Positions 9,019-17,841 of a DNA stretch of 64,000 nucleotides are shown here, piece by piece. The first letter of the stretch is position 1. Every line of letters starts with the position of its first letter. The notes beneath the pieces are model-generated. The model saw only the letters and a list, made by a program, of their open reading frames with translations, made no database searches and was not told the DNA's origin. The stretch comes from Clostridium magnum DSM 2767 (GTDB lineage Bacteria; Bacillota; Clostridia; Clostridiales; Clostridiaceae), in NCBI RefSeq assembly GCF_001623875.1, contig NZ_LWAE01000003.1, positions 558,001 through 622,000 of the forward strand, in the 5' to 3' direction. The position numbers were made by a program, and so were the translations under genes.

Positions 9019-10258
9019 AATTTTAAATAAAAAGAACTTAATAATCGGTGTAATATTAATACTTATTATTGCTGGCTCCGCTTCTATTTTAGGCAAAAAC
9101 AAAAAAGTAGAAGAAAAACAAGATGTAAAAAGCGTAAAAGTGGAAAAGGTATCCGTCGGTTCAATATCTACTGAAGTAGAATATGCAAGTAAATTAAATC
9201 CTGTACAAGAAGTAACAATCTTTCCTAAAAGCGGTGGAAAGGTTGCTAGTTTAAATGTAGATATAGGCGATAAGGTTACAGCAGGACAGGTGTTATTTGC
9301 ACTAGATACCGCTGAACTTCAAGCACAGCTTCAAGCTCAGCAGGCAGCATTAGCAGCCTCAAACGCTAATTTAGCCAAAACAAGTGATTCTGGGCTTCAG
9401 CAGCAGATAACATCTTCAGAACAAAATGTTGCCAAAGCACAGATAGCTTATAACAATGCTAAGGACAACTATAATAAGATGGAAAAATTATATGATGCAG
9501 GAGCTGTATCAAAGCAAGAGTTAGATAATGCAAAGCTAAAATACGATAACTACTCCGTGGATTTAAAAGCTGCTCAAGATAATTTAAATCTGTTAATAGA
9601 AAAATCAGGTCCTCAATCCACACAAGTAGCAACAGCTCAAGTAGCTCAATCACAGGCAGGAGTTAACTCTGCACAAATTCAGTTAAATAATGCTACTATC
9701 ACTGCACCTATTTCCGGAGTGGTATCGGCTAAGGATGTTAAAGTCGGTCAGCTTGCTAGCAGCCAATCTGGTTCAGTTACTATAATCGATTCAAGTAGCT
9801 TTATAGCTGAAATAAGCGTTCCAGATAAAATAATTGGAAAAGTTCAAGTTGGACAGTCTGTACAAGTTAGTATAAGCGCATTAGAGAATAAAAAAGTCTC
9901 CGGTGTAATAGATAAAATTAGTCCCAACTCTAATTCAAAAGATAACTCCTATACAATAAAAGTTAAAGTAGATAATTCAAATGGCGAGCTAACAGCAGGT
10001 ATGTTTGCTAAAGTTTCTTTGCCCTCTGAAAATAAGAATAATATCTTAACCGTACCAAACGAAGCAATTAAGATGGAGAATAACGTAAACTATCTTTATC
10101 TAGCCGAGAATGGAAAAGTTAAAAAAGTCTCTGTTGATACTGGCATTTCAAATGATAAGGTTACAGAAATAAATGGAAATATAAAAGAAGGGGCCGACGT
10201 AATTATCGAAGGTCAGAATTTATTAAGTAATGGAGACAAGATTAATGTAGTTAAATAA
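9008..10258 (+). CDS. RND efflux periplasmic-adaptor-type subunit (HlyD/AcrA family)
   Basis: This membrane-anchored adaptor of the RND pump is about 416 residues. It has one N-terminal membrane helix (ILIIAGSASILG), a barrel-sandwich lipoyl half VASLNVDIGDKVTAGQVLF, a long coiled coil rich in Gln/Ala (roughly 100-220), the second lipoyl half ATITAPISGVVSAKDVKVGQ and a beta-barrel with an EAIKMENN motif. I choose the ATG at 9008 because AAGGGGG lies 9 bases upstream; the frame is open further upstream but inside the pump gene. It has no outer-membrane partner, as expected for a Gram-positive cell. Confidence 0.9.
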   Translation: MKFRILNKKNLIIGVILILIIAGSASILGKNKKVEEKQDVKSVKVEKVSVGSISTEVEYASKLNPVQEVTIFPKSGGKVASLNVDIGDKVTAGQVLFALDTAELQAQLQAQQAALAASNANLAKTSDSGLQQQITSSEQNVAKAQIAYNNAKDNYNKMEKLYDAGAVSKQELDNAKLKYDNYSVDLKAAQDNLNLLIEKSGPQSTQVATAQVAQSQAGVNSAQIQLNNATITAPISGVVSAKDVKVGQLASSQSGSVTIIDSSSFIAEISVPDKIIGKVQVGQSVQVSISALENKKVSGVIDKISPNSNSKDNSYTIKVKVDNSNGELTAGMFAKVSLPSENKNNILTVPNEAIKMENNVNYLYLAENGKVKKVSVDTGISNDKVTEINGNIKEGADVIIEGQNLLSNGDKINVVK

Positions 10259-10298
10259 ACTTTTCAGCTATTAAATACCAAAATGGAAATTTCTTAAC

Positions 10299-10339
10299 AA
10301 AATGCGTTGGTCTTATTACCATAGAATCAACGCATTTTT
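10299..10339 (+). terminator. Intrinsic terminator after the efflux operon
   Basis: AAAATGCGTTG pairs with CAACGCATTTT across a loop of about 18 bases and is followed by TTTATTTTAAT. It lies between the adaptor gene and the MarR gene, so marR may be expressed partly by read-through. Confidence 0.7.
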
Positions 10340-10367
10340 ATTTTAATCTTTACGAGGAGGATGCTAT

Positions 10368-10808
10368 ATGTGTAAAAAAACAGTAGATATTTTAGCTGAA
10401 AAATTACTTACTATTGGTCCAATTATGACTAAAAAAATTATTCGACTTGATATGCAGTCTAATGACATAGTGTCTATAAATCAACTAATGGTATTAGGAT
10501 CACTTCATGAACAGGGAAGCTTATCTATTTCCGAAATATGCAAAAAACTTCTCATATCTAAACCTCAAATGACAATTATTTTAGATAAATTAGTAAAAAG
10601 CAACCTTGTTTATAGAATTTATAATACTACGGACAGAAGGACTATAAATATTAGTTTAACTGAAAAAGGAAATGAGTATTGCAAAAACTTATTAGAAACA
10701 CTTAAAGAAAACCTAACACGTAAACTTATAACCTTATCTAAAGAGGATTTAACAACATTATTAAGTTCAGTAGAAATTGCAGAAAGTATACTTAAGCGAT
10801 TAGACTAA
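10368..10808 (+). CDS. MarR-family transcriptional regulator
   Basis: This 146-residue winged-helix regulator has the MarR order. SISEICKKLLISKPQMTIILDKLVKSNLV is the helix-turn-helix, followed by the wing with TDRRTINISLTEKG. GAGGAGG precedes the ATG. It follows the RND efflux operon on the same strand after a terminator, so it is the best candidate to regulate the pump. The ligand is not predictable. Confidence 0.85.
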   Translation: MCKKTVDILAEKLLTIGPIMTKKIIRLDMQSNDIVSINQLMVLGSLHEQGSLSISEICKKLLISKPQMTIILDKLVKSNLVYRIYNTTDRRTINISLTEKGNEYCKNLLETLKENLTRKLITLSKEDLTTLLSSVEIAESILKRLD

Positions 10809-10815
10809 ATTATAA

Positions 10816-10869
10816 TAAACAACAGTAATATAACAAGTTAACATATACTAGTTATATTACTGCTGTTTA
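10816..10869. terminator. Bidirectional terminator between convergent marR genes
   Basis: AAACAACAGTAATATAAC and GTTATATTACTGCTGTTT form an 18-bp stem with one mismatch, and T-rich sequence lies on both sides. It serves both convergent marR genes; its right arm reaches the stop codon of the leftward gene. Confidence 0.75.
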
Positions 10870-11295
10870 TTCATCAATGTTCCCCAGTTTCTCATAAATT
10901 GTGGCTAAAGCTTCCAGTTCATTGGGTTCCAAATGTGAAAGATAGCTTTTTATTACACTACGGCATTTTCCTTCGAATTTACTTATCACTTCTCGGCCTT
11001 CCTCAGTTATAGATACTAATACAGCTCTTCTATCATTTTCACTGTGGCGTCGGGAAACCAACCCATTATTTGCCAATCTATCAATCATTGTTGTGACTGC
11101 ACTTGGCTTCACTCCCATTTTTTCAGCTAAATCAGTAACTTTGTGTGATTCCTTTTTTGATAGTAAATCTAACATACTAAACTGAGTTTCAGTCACACCA
11201 AATTCCTGTAGTTCACTTTTAACCTTCTCACCAATTTTCATACTAGTATTCCATAATGCAGTTTGTGCACGTACAACATAATCATCTTTATTCAT
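10867..11295 (-). CDS. MarR-family transcriptional regulator
   Basis: This 142-residue MarR protein has helix-turn-helix KVTDLAEKMGVKPSAVTTMIDRL and the wing motif ENDRRAVLVSITEEGRE. It is convergent with the other marR gene, with which it shares little identity beyond the family pattern. A palindromic candidate operator (11332-11357) lies upstream of its start, which suggests autoregulation. The neighbouring histidine-kinase gene is on the same strand but not close enough to imply an operon. Confidence 0.85.
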   Translation of the reverse strand: MNKDDYVVRAQTALWNTSMKIGEKVKSELQEFGVTETQFSMLDLLSKKESHKVTDLAEKMGVKPSAVTTMIDRLANNGLVSRRHSENDRRAVLVSITEEGREVISKFEGKCRSVIKSYLSHLEPNELEALATIYEKLGNIDE

Positions 11296-11331
11296 CCTAG
11301 GTATTTCCCCCTTCTGGGTACAAATTATTAC

Positions 11332-11357
11332 TTACTTTGAATCATATAACGAAGTAA
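11332..11357. promoter_or_regulatory. Candidate MarR operator
   Basis: TTACTTTGAA and AACGAAGTAA form an imperfect palindrome of 26 bases about 36 bases upstream of the leftward marR start. Size and position suit an autoregulatory MarR site. No promoter boxes could be assigned with confidence. Confidence 0.45.
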
Positions 11358-11386
11358 ATGAAAAGTCAATATTTGCTCCTTAACAT

Positions 11387-13135
11387 CTAAAGAGGAAAGT
11401 TCACCACAAACTTACTTCCACAATTAGGTTCAGAATCCAAGGTTATTTTCCCTTGTAAAGAATCTACTAAACTCTTGACGATAGCTAGACCGATTCCTGT
11501 TCCTCCATATTGTCTTCTAGTGCCATGATCTATCTGTGTGAATTTTTGAAAAATATAGCTATGGTATTCTTTGGGAATTCCAATCCCTGTATCCTCCACA
11601 CAGATTTGAAATGCATCATCACTGACACTGGCAGATATCTTTATATATCCCTTTGATGTGAATTTAATAGCATTCGTTACTAAATTAGTCAAAATCTGTT
11701 GAAGTTTCATTTGGTCAGATAGTACTAACTTGTCTGAGTCTTCAATATTTAACAATAGTTCTAATTCTTTTTCCGCTGCTAGGTAGTAGAGTTCTTCATA
11801 AGTATGTTGAATAAGATCTGATAGCTTTATTTTATCTAATTTTACACTGTTTTTATTACTTTGTATTTTTGCTAAATCTAGAAGATTGGCAATAAGGAAT
11901 AGTAGCCTCTTTGAGCTTCTTTTAATTATCTGCAAATCCGATAAAATCTCATCTCCAACGGGACCATCATCACCATCTTCAATTAGCTGAATATAACTTA
12001 GAATAGCATGTATAGGAGTTCTAAGTTCATGGCTCATAGATGCTATAATATCATCTTTAAATTCATTTGACTTTATAAGCTTTGTATTAATATCATTAAG
12101 TTTTTGGGTCCTTTCAGTTATTTGATTTTCTAAATCCATATTCAAAATGTTAAGCTGCTTCAGCAAATTTTGATTCTCTAGTAAGGTAATTATTTGACGT
12201 ATAACTAGTAGAATAATAGTAATTGAAAATCCTATAAACAAGATATCTAATTTCTCTCGTTTAAATAGAATAACTATCAATAGAAAAATAACAGTGGCAT
12301 ACGGAATAGAAAGTCTAAGCTTATCAACTTGAAAGTAATTTAACGAAGAATTATGGCATAGGTTAGTCTCAAATTTATACTGGACACTATAAATAAGTCC
12401 AGCAAACCCTATTAGCATGATAGCTATTGGCCAGAGAGGATCAAAATAACTTCCAGAACTATAGGAATTAGATAATGAAAAAAATGTATAAAATGAATCT
12501 GCTAAAATAAGTATTAAAAATGCAAAAGTAATAGTTTGTATTACCGTCTTAGGAAATACATAATTACAGCTTTGATATAGACTAATAGTTCCAAAGAGTA
12601 GAACTAGGTCGCCTATTGGATAACCTATTGAAGTTACTATATGCAAATTTGACAGATTACTTTGAATAAATAGTGGATTCATAAGATATTCCCAACTAAT
12701 GGTTGAAAGTGCTATTATAACAATAATTGCATCGAAAAAAAATTTTGCTGATTTATAGGTATTTTTTACTTCATAAAGCTTATAAGCAATAGCAATCATA
12801 TAAAAGAAAATCTGCAAATAGCAAAACAGATCTGACAAACTAGGAAAAGAAATTTTTATCTTCAAGATCAAATCATAGTAGTCACATATCAGTTCAGATA
12901 TTGCATAACTAGTGTTTCCAATGAGCATTAACAACCAAAAATATTTAGCTTTTTCATTACATTTAATAACTGTAATGAATGAGAATATAATACCAATTAT
13001 AATACCTGTTAAAGAAATAGTGTCAATAAAAAACAATCCAACCCATGATTCTTTATCGAATAAATTAATTGCGATAGAAAAAACTAAGGTATACAGTGTA
13101 ATAAATATAAAAAATAAATATTTCCAATTTCTCAT
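11387..13135 (-). CDS. Membrane sensor histidine kinase
   Basis: The first 300 or so residues carry about nine hydrophobic helices with no obvious extracellular sensor domain. They are followed by a coiled linker (ENQNLLKQLNILNMDLENQI) and a HisKA domain with phospho-accepting His in SMSHELRTP (about residue 365). The ATPase domain has N-box LTNLVTNAIKF, G1 VEDTGIGIP and G2 GGTGIGLAIV. I choose the ATG at 13135 (582 residues) because GAGGAGG lies 9 bases upstream; the longer GTG start would include that site. It diverges from the REC-GGDEF gene, its likely partner. The membrane region may sense a membrane or small-molecule signal; I do not recognise its ligand. Confidence 0.9.
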   Translation of the reverse strand: MRNWKYLFFIFITLYTLVFSIAINLFDKESWVGLFFIDTISLTGIIIGIIFSFITVIKCNEKAKYFWLLMLIGNTSYAISELICDYYDLILKIKISFPSLSDLFCYLQIFFYMIAIAYKLYEVKNTYKSAKFFFDAIIVIIALSTISWEYLMNPLFIQSNLSNLHIVTSIGYPIGDLVLLFGTISLYQSCNYVFPKTVIQTITFAFLILILADSFYTFFSLSNSYSSGSYFDPLWPIAIMLIGFAGLIYSVQYKFETNLCHNSSLNYFQVDKLRLSIPYATVIFLLIVILFKREKLDILFIGFSITIILLVIRQIITLLENQNLLKQLNILNMDLENQITERTQKLNDINTKLIKSNEFKDDIIASMSHELRTPIHAILSYIQLIEDGDDGPVGDEILSDLQIIKRSSKRLLFLIANLLDLAKIQSNKNSVKLDKIKLSDLIQHTYEELYYLAAEKELELLLNIEDSDKLVLSDQMKLQQILTNLVTNAIKFTSKGYIKISASVSDDAFQICVEDTGIGIPKEYHSYIFQKFTQIDHGTRRQYGGTGIGLAIVKSLVDSLQGKITLDSEPNCGSKFVVNFPL

Positions 13136-13248
13136 TAGCCTCATCCTCCTCACTTTATATTATGGTATTGAATAAAAAGCTGTAACTTCATATATAACTA
13201 TTTTAAAAGTTATACATATAATATATAAAAGGGGAGAGTGACGGAGTT

Positions 13249-14154
13249 ATGGCTAAAATTTTGGTAGTAGACGATGAACAGTTTAATGTTATTTTATTAA
13301 CTAAACGGCTTTCAAAATTGGGGTATGAAGTCTTACAGGCTAAAAATGGTCATGATGCTTTAAAGTTACTTGACGAGCATCTGTGTGATTTGATACTTCT
13401 TGATATTATGATGCCAGATATGGACGGATTTGAGGTAGCTAAAAAAATTCTAGGAAACCCAGATCAAAAAGAAATTCCCATAATATTTCTCACTGCTAAA
13501 ACTTCCATAGAAGATAAACTAGAGGGCTTAACCTTAGGTGCAGTAGACTATATTACTAAACCCTTTGATTTTCGTGAATTACAAGTTAGGATCAAAATTA
13601 TACTTAAAAAAAATGAAACAAAAAATAAATTATTAGAAGAGAGTAAAGAACTTAAAGAAGCAGCTTGTACTGATTTCTTGACAGGTTTACTCAATCGCAG
13701 GCATATAGATCAAGTGTTGAAAAATCTATTCAACGATTGTAATCAAGATACATCCTCTCTATTACTTATGGATCTTGATTACTTCAAAAAGATAAATGAT
13801 ACTTACGGTCATGATCAGGGTGATATTGTATTAAAGGGAGTTGCTAAAATACTAAAAAATTCTATAAGAAACTCAGATACTGTAGCACGCTATGGTGGTG
13901 AAGAATTTATTGCAATATTACCTTCTGCTTCTAAAAAGGCAGCTTTTTCTATAGCAGAACGAATCAGAATAAATATTGAACAGAAAATTTTCAACCTAAA
14001 TGGACAAGAAATCCACATTACTATTAGTATTGGTAGTGCAACCCTCATAAGAGAAGAAAATAAATATCAAATATTGGAGGAATGGATACAAGCCGCTGAC
14101 AAAGCACTTTACAAAGCTAAAAATAATGGAAGAAATCTAGTAGTTCAAGTGTAA
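13249..14154 (+). CDS. Response regulator with GGDEF diguanylate cyclase output
   Basis: This 301-residue protein has an N-terminal receiver domain (VVDDEQFN, phospho-Asp in LILLDIMMPDMDG, conserved Lys in ITKPFDF) and a C-terminal GGDEF domain. The active-site loop reads RYGGEEF, and an RxxD (RNSD) lies five residues before it, so both the cyclase site and the product-inhibition I-site look intact. It should make cyclic di-GMP upon phosphorylation. The divergent histidine kinase is the probable phosphodonor. An HD-GYP phosphodiesterase gene lies 3 kb away. Confidence 0.92.
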   Translation: MAKILVVDDEQFNVILLTKRLSKLGYEVLQAKNGHDALKLLDEHLCDLILLDIMMPDMDGFEVAKKILGNPDQKEIPIIFLTAKTSIEDKLEGLTLGAVDYITKPFDFRELQVRIKIILKKNETKNKLLEESKELKEAACTDFLTGLLNRRHIDQVLKNLFNDCNQDTSSLLLMDLDYFKKINDTYGHDQGDIVLKGVAKILKNSIRNSDTVARYGGEEFIAILPSASKKAAFSIAERIRINIEQKIFNLNGQEIHITISIGSATLIREENKYQILEEWIQAADKALYKAKNNGRNLVVQV

Positions 14155-14155
14155 T

Positions 14156-14195
14156 TTTTATACAGGAATAAAACTCCTTATTCCTGTATAAAAAA
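14156..14195. terminator. Intrinsic terminator after the REC-GGDEF gene
   Basis: TTTTTATACAGGAATAA pairs with TTATTCCTGTATAAAAA across a 6-base loop. The flanking A/T runs let it work in both directions, for the GGDEF gene and for leftward transcripts. Confidence 0.8.
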
Positions 14196-14200
14196 TTATT

Positions 14201-14374
14201 TTATCCGATGACTACCCACTCTAATACTCCCGCTTCTCAAAGCGTACGTTGCGAGCGGCTACGTCCCTGGATTCGTTCAACTAAGAATCAGGTTGGGGGT
14301 AAATGCCTAAATGGCATTTAACGGGCAAAGCCCCGGGTCGTAGACGAAACCCCATCTGATTCAAGTTTTCACTT
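14201..14374 (+). repeat. Dispersed hairpin repeat, longest copy
   Basis: It starts TATCCGATGACTACCCACTC and ends CACTTCAT, with the shared core TGGATTCGTTCAACTAAGAA and the end block CCCCATCTGATTCAAGT found in other copies at 21070, 32443 and, in part, 61521. This copy has an extra GC-rich insert (about 14300-14345) with CGGGCAAAGCCCCGGG. It ends 2 bases before the stop codon of the carbonic anhydrase gene. The paired hairpins recall the right ends of IS200/IS605-type elements, but no transposase is present. Confidence 0.8.
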
Positions 14375-14376
14375 CA

Positions 14377-15120
14377 TTATTGAGTAAAAGTAACTTGTCC
14401 AGATTCTAAATGATATTTAGCACCTACAACTGTCACCTTTTTTGATTCCTCTAGATGTTTAATAACTGAGCTTTTCTTTATTTCTGCAATAGTATTATTT
14501 ATGTTCTCATCAGTAGCTAACTCAGGGATGTCTTCTTTGTTTTTTGCAGAACTTTTGGCTTTTTCAACAGAAGGTTTTATTTTATTAACTATAGCTGCTA
14601 TATTTTCAGGTACTTCTCCACCATCAACTGTAGCTTTTACCGCACCACATTTTTCGTGTCCCAACACAACAATGAGAGGCCCACCAAGGTGTTCTGCTCC
14701 ATATTCGATACTACCCAATGTTATTGGATCAACAACATTTCCTGCATCTCTTATTACAAATATATCCCCAAGAGCTTGATCAAATATTAATTCAGGTGGT
14801 ACACGAGAATCAGAGCAAGTGATTACTACAGCAAAAGGCTTTTGTCCCTTTACTGATAAATCCTTTCGTCTTGTGTCACTCAAATCTTTACTCAAAATTT
14901 TTCCAGAGACAAATCTGTTGTTTCCATCAACTAATAACTTTTTAGCCTCTTCAGCTGATGTAATAGTTTCGGGTCTTGTGTACCTAGTATCTTCTGCCTG
15001 TGTACTTTTTTCAGTTTCCTTTGATGTCTTAGATGCATCAGTACAACCAGAACCGAATACTATACTAGTGGATAAAACTAGCGTTGTTAAGATAAGTTTT
15101 AATTTAGATCCTTTTTTCAT
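14377..15120 (-). CDS. Beta-class carbonic anhydrase with lipoprotein signal
   Basis: This enzyme interconverts CO2 and bicarbonate. The zinc ligands and catalytic pair are visible in VITCSDSRVPPELIF (Cys, Asp, Arg) and VLGHEKCGAV (His, Cys), and RDAGNVVDP is also conserved. Unlike most beta-class enzymes, the 247-residue protein begins with a signal peptide ending in VFGSGC, followed by a Ser/Thr/Lys-rich linker, so it should be a lipoprotein on the outer face of the membrane. It is monocistronic, between a repeat and its own promoter region. The lipoprotein placement suggests CO2/bicarbonate exchange at the cell surface. Confidence 0.9.
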   Translation of the reverse strand: MKKGSKLKLILTTLVLSTSIVFGSGCTDASKTSKETEKSTQAEDTRYTRPETITSAEEAKKLLVDGNNRFVSGKILSKDLSDTRRKDLSVKGQKPFAVVITCSDSRVPPELIFDQALGDIFVIRDAGNVVDPITLGSIEYGAEHLGGPLIVVLGHEKCGAVKATVDGGEVPENIAAIVNKIKPSVEKAKSSAKNKEDIPELATDENINNTIAEIKKSSVIKHLEESKKVTVVGAKYHLESGQVTFTQ

Positions 15121-15312
15121 AAGACTCCCCCCCTATAATAAAAATGAATTCTTTTATAGTATAATATATTTTATAAGATTATAAAAGGAAATTTTGTAGC
15201 ATTTTGGATATTATATTGTGTTTAATAACCCTTTTTTTCAAATAAATGCTATAACAAATCAGAATATTATTATAAAAGTATATTACATTCAGCGAAATAT
15301 GAGCAACTTAAC

Positions 15313-15351
15313 AAAAGCACTAAGAATATCATTAAAATTCTTAGTGCTTTT
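15313..15351 (-). terminator. Terminator of the iron/chemoreceptor operon
   Basis: AAAAGCACTAAGAAT pairs with ATTCTTAGTGCTTTT, a 15-bp stem with a 9-base loop. It lies just beyond the stop of the FeoC-like gene, the last gene of the leftward operon, with a T-run on the minus strand. Confidence 0.85.
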
Positions 15352-15358
15352 TCATATC

Positions 15359-15631
15359 CTATGCAATTTTTGAATACTTTCTTCCCTTATCGGTTACTTT
15401 CCATATATTAATATCAATACCAGAGCTACCACAACAGTTTGACTTTTGAGAGCAACTGCATCCACAACTATCATTACAGCTACTCATATTATCTTTTTCA
15501 ATGTATCCCATGTTTTCTAATTGGGATATCATTTGTTCTACTAAACTCTCATCTATTCCTAATTCTCTTGCTACCGACTTATTTGAATACATTCCACCTT
15601 CAGACAGTCTTTTTAAAATCTTCATTAACAT
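15359..15631 (-). CDS. FeoC-like winged-helix protein with Cys-rich wing
   Basis: This 90-residue protein has an N-terminal winged helix (YSNKSVARELGIDESLVEQMISQLENMGYI). A wing insert is packed with cysteines: CNDSCGCSCSQKSNCCG holds seven Cys. FeoC proteins have this fold, with a cysteine-bearing wing that can bind an Fe-S cluster or metal; here the number of Cys is high. It is at the end of a leftward gene set that starts with feoA, feoA and feoB and contains fur, which supports an iron-linked role. GGAGGG lies 6 bases before the ATG. It could alternatively be an orphan metal-sensing regulator. Confidence 0.75.
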   Translation of the reverse strand: MLMKILKRLSEGGMYSNKSVARELGIDESLVEQMISQLENMGYIEKDNMSSCNDSCGCSCSQKSNCCGSSGIDINIWKVTDKGRKYSKIA

Positions 15632-15646
15632 CTCTAACCCTCCAAA

Positions 15647-16708
15647 CTAAAATTCTTTGATTAATGTCTCTAATTTTTCAACACTCTCTATATTTTCTTC
15701 AATCTTTTCTTCAACTTCATATACTTTTTCCACTGTATTTAAAATGTCAAAAGACATTTCTGTAATATTATTAGAAGAGTTATTTATAGTGCTTGTAACC
15801 TCATTTACTACTTTAGTTATTTCTTCTACGGAAGCGCTTATCTCCTCTGTAGATGTACTTACATCACTCATAATATCACTAAATTTTACCGTATTCTTAT
15901 CATATTCTTCACATACATTTATAAATTTATCATAGTCTTTAGTTACAGTTTCATCTAGATAATTAACTACTTCAGTGGAACACTGACTTAATTTCTTAAC
16001 GGAAGAACTGACATTACTTATTATATTATTGATGCTCTTTACAATTTTCTCAGATTCTTCAGCTAGTTTTCTAACCTCTCCTGCTACCACAGTAAAACCT
16101 CTACCTGCCTCACCTGCCCTTGCAGCCTCTATAGATGCATTAAGAGCCAAAAGGTTAGTCTGTTTCGCTATTTTCATAATATCCTCTGAAAATCCATATA
16201 TCTTTTCTACCTCATTAGAGTCTTCTATAGCTTTATTTAGCTCTACTTTAACCTTGTCCAATATAGATTTAGAGTTTTGTATAGCCTCTAGCACACCTTC
16301 TTTTAGATTATTTGATTTATGACTTATTATTTCAGTGTTTTGAGAAGTTTCTAAAACTTTTTTTGATATTAAGGCTGTTGAACTTTCAATTTCTTTTATA
16401 GAAGAATACATTTCTTCAGATTTAGCAGATATATCAGAGATTTCTTCCATAAGCTTTTCTGATACACTTAAATTATTGTTTGCTGATTTTTGTATTTCAT
16501 CAGTTAATTTTTTTATCTCCGAAGTATTATCAGATATTTTATTTGAAACCTTCCTAAGTTCACTTTCGATATACACTATTGAACTATCGTTAACTTCGAT
16601 TTTATCATCAATGTTAGCTCCTTCTTGTCTTCCCAATGAAAATTTATTTTTAAATTTATATATAATATTGCTTATTTTTTTATTAATAGAACTTTCCACC
16701 ACACTCAT
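15647..16708 (-). CDS. Soluble methyl-accepting chemotaxis protein
   Basis: This 353-residue cytoplasmic chemoreceptor has no membrane segment. Almost the whole protein is helical coiled coil ending in the signalling tip [22 protein letters not shown] and the return helix with VRKLAEES. It has no recognisable sensor domain; the first 40 residues carry a short basic segment. The ATG at 16708 has GAGGTG 6 bases upstream. It lies between fur (30 bases) and the FeoC-like gene (16 bases), so it appears to be co-transcribed with iron genes. A role in iron- or redox-guided taxis is an inference from that context. Confidence 0.88.
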   Translation of the reverse strand: MSVVESSINKKISNIIYKFKNKFSLGRQEGANIDDKIEVNDSSIVYIESELRKVSNKISDNTSEIKKLTDEIQKSANNNLSVSEKLMEEISDISAKSEEMYSSIKEIESSTALISKKVLETSQNTEIISHKSNNLKEGVLEAIQNSKSILDKVKVELNKAIEDSNEVEKIYGFSEDIMKIAKQTNLLALNASIEAARAGEAGRGFTVVAGEVRKLAEESEKIVKSINNIISNVSSSVKKLSQCSTEVVNYLDETVTKDYDKFINVCEEYDKNTVKFSDIMSDVSTSTEEISASVEEITKVVNEVTSTINNSSNNITEMSFDILNTVEKVYEVEEKIEENIESVEKLETLIKEF

Positions 16709-16737
16709 CAAAATCACCTCATTTTAGATTTAGAAAA

Positions 16738-17196
16738 TTACCTTCCCTTAAATTTTGGATTGCAGCTTTCACAGCATTCTGAAGCCACAACACTGATACT
16801 TTCAACTGCAATTCTAAATTTTTTCTTTAGTTTTTTAATTAAACTCATATATTCTTCTGTTGCTTCCACTTCGTCTATATCCATTATTTTATTACACTTA
16901 CTGCATCTAGCATGTATATGTACTTTATATTCATTCATTAATTCTAACTCATAATAATTAATGTTAGTTATGCTTATTTTTCTCACTAATCCCATTTTCT
17001 CAAAAATCATAAGATTTCTATACACAGTGGTAAGACCTATATTCTTAGCTTTCACTTCTTTATATATTTCATCTGCACTCATATGTTTATTATTTTTATG
17101 AATGGCTTTTATTATGTTAAGCCTTTGTGAAGTAACTTTATATCCTCCACACTTTAACTTATCTTCAATATAATTTTTACAATTGATTTGTCCCAT
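16738..17196 (-). CDS. fur: Fur-family metalloregulator
   Basis: This 152-residue Fur-type repressor has an N-terminal winged helix (KVTSQRLNIIKAI, LTTVYRNLMIFEKMGLV) and a C-terminal dimer/metal domain with HIHARCSKCNKI. Its two cysteine pairs, CSKC and CCESC, form the structural zinc site. Fur, Zur and PerR cannot be told apart by sequence alone, but Fur boxes upstream of feoA and upstream of this gene's own operon make Fur the best call. It lies 25 bases after the HD-GYP gene and 30 before the soluble chemoreceptor. Confidence 0.88.
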   Translation of the reverse strand: MGQINCKNYIEDKLKCGGYKVTSQRLNIIKAIHKNNKHMSADEIYKEVKAKNIGLTTVYRNLMIFEKMGLVRKISITNINYYELELMNEYKVHIHARCSKCNKIMDIDEVEATEEYMSLIKKLKKKFRIAVESISVVASECCESCNPKFKGR

Positions 17197-17220
17197 AATT
17201 TTACCAACACCCTTTTACAT

Positions 17221-17841
17221 CTACGCTTGTTTAAAATTCATAATATCTTTCATAAATCCTAAGTTGTCCTCAATATAGTCAATAATCCATGGATCAAACA
17301 TTAATCCTTTATTCAATACTAGTTCCTTTATGCACTCTTCAAATTTCATAGCTTCTCTATAAGGCCTAGTTGAAGTCATTGCATCAATAGAATCACAGAC
17401 AGCTATTATTCTAGCCCCTAAAGGTATATCCATTTTAGATAATCCTTCGGGATAACCTTTACCATCCCATCTTTCATGATGGTATAGCACCATCCTACTA
17501 ATATGCTTTAACCTATTTGACTTACTTAGAATATCAAATCCTATTTTAGGATGTACTTTTATATATTCCCATTCATGCAGTGCAAGCTTACCTTTTTTAT
17601 TTAAAACATCATCCGGTACTCCTATTTTTCCTATGTCATGTAGATGTGCTGCCATATGAATATTTTCTAATTCATATCCTTTTATACCAAGTTTTTTAGA
17701 TAATTCAGAGGTCATAAAAGCTACTCTTTCCGAATGACCTTTAGTATATAAATCCTTAGCCTCAAGAGCTGTTACCAAGCTTTCAATTATATCATGATAA
17801 ATTTTCTTTTCTCGAGATCTAAAAAGTATCTTACCTATCAT
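17221..17841 (-). CDS. HD-GYP domain protein (probable cyclic-di-GMP phosphodiesterase)
   Basis: This 206-residue protein consists almost entirely of an HD-GYP domain: HSERVAFMTSEL, AAHLHDIGKIGVPDDVL (the HD pair), H in VLYHHERWDGKGYPEGL (the GYP motif) and ARIIAVCDSIDAMTS. Proteins with intact HD and GYP motifs hydrolyse cyclic di-GMP. Its start overlaps the end of the DUF2325 gene by 11 bases, so the two are coupled. Placement in a Fur-box-preceded operon with fur and a chemoreceptor would link iron supply to second-messenger turnover. Confidence 0.9.
   Translation of the reverse strand: MIGKILFRSREKKIYHDIIESLVTALEAKDLYTKGHSERVAFMTSELSKKLGIKGYELENIHMAAHLHDIGKIGVPDDVLNKKGKLALHEWEYIKVHPKIGFDILSKSNRLKHISRMVLYHHERWDGKGYPEGLSKMDIPLGARIIAVCDSIDAMTSTRPYREAMKFEECIKELVLNKGLMFDPWIIDYIEDNLGFMKDIMNFKQA

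Noticed and set aside
14300-14350. GGGCAAAGCCCCGGG segment as a possible cyclic-di-GMP riboswitch
   Set aside because: The conserved GEMM blocks on either side are missing, and the segment is an insert within a dispersed repeat on the strand opposite the nearby gene.
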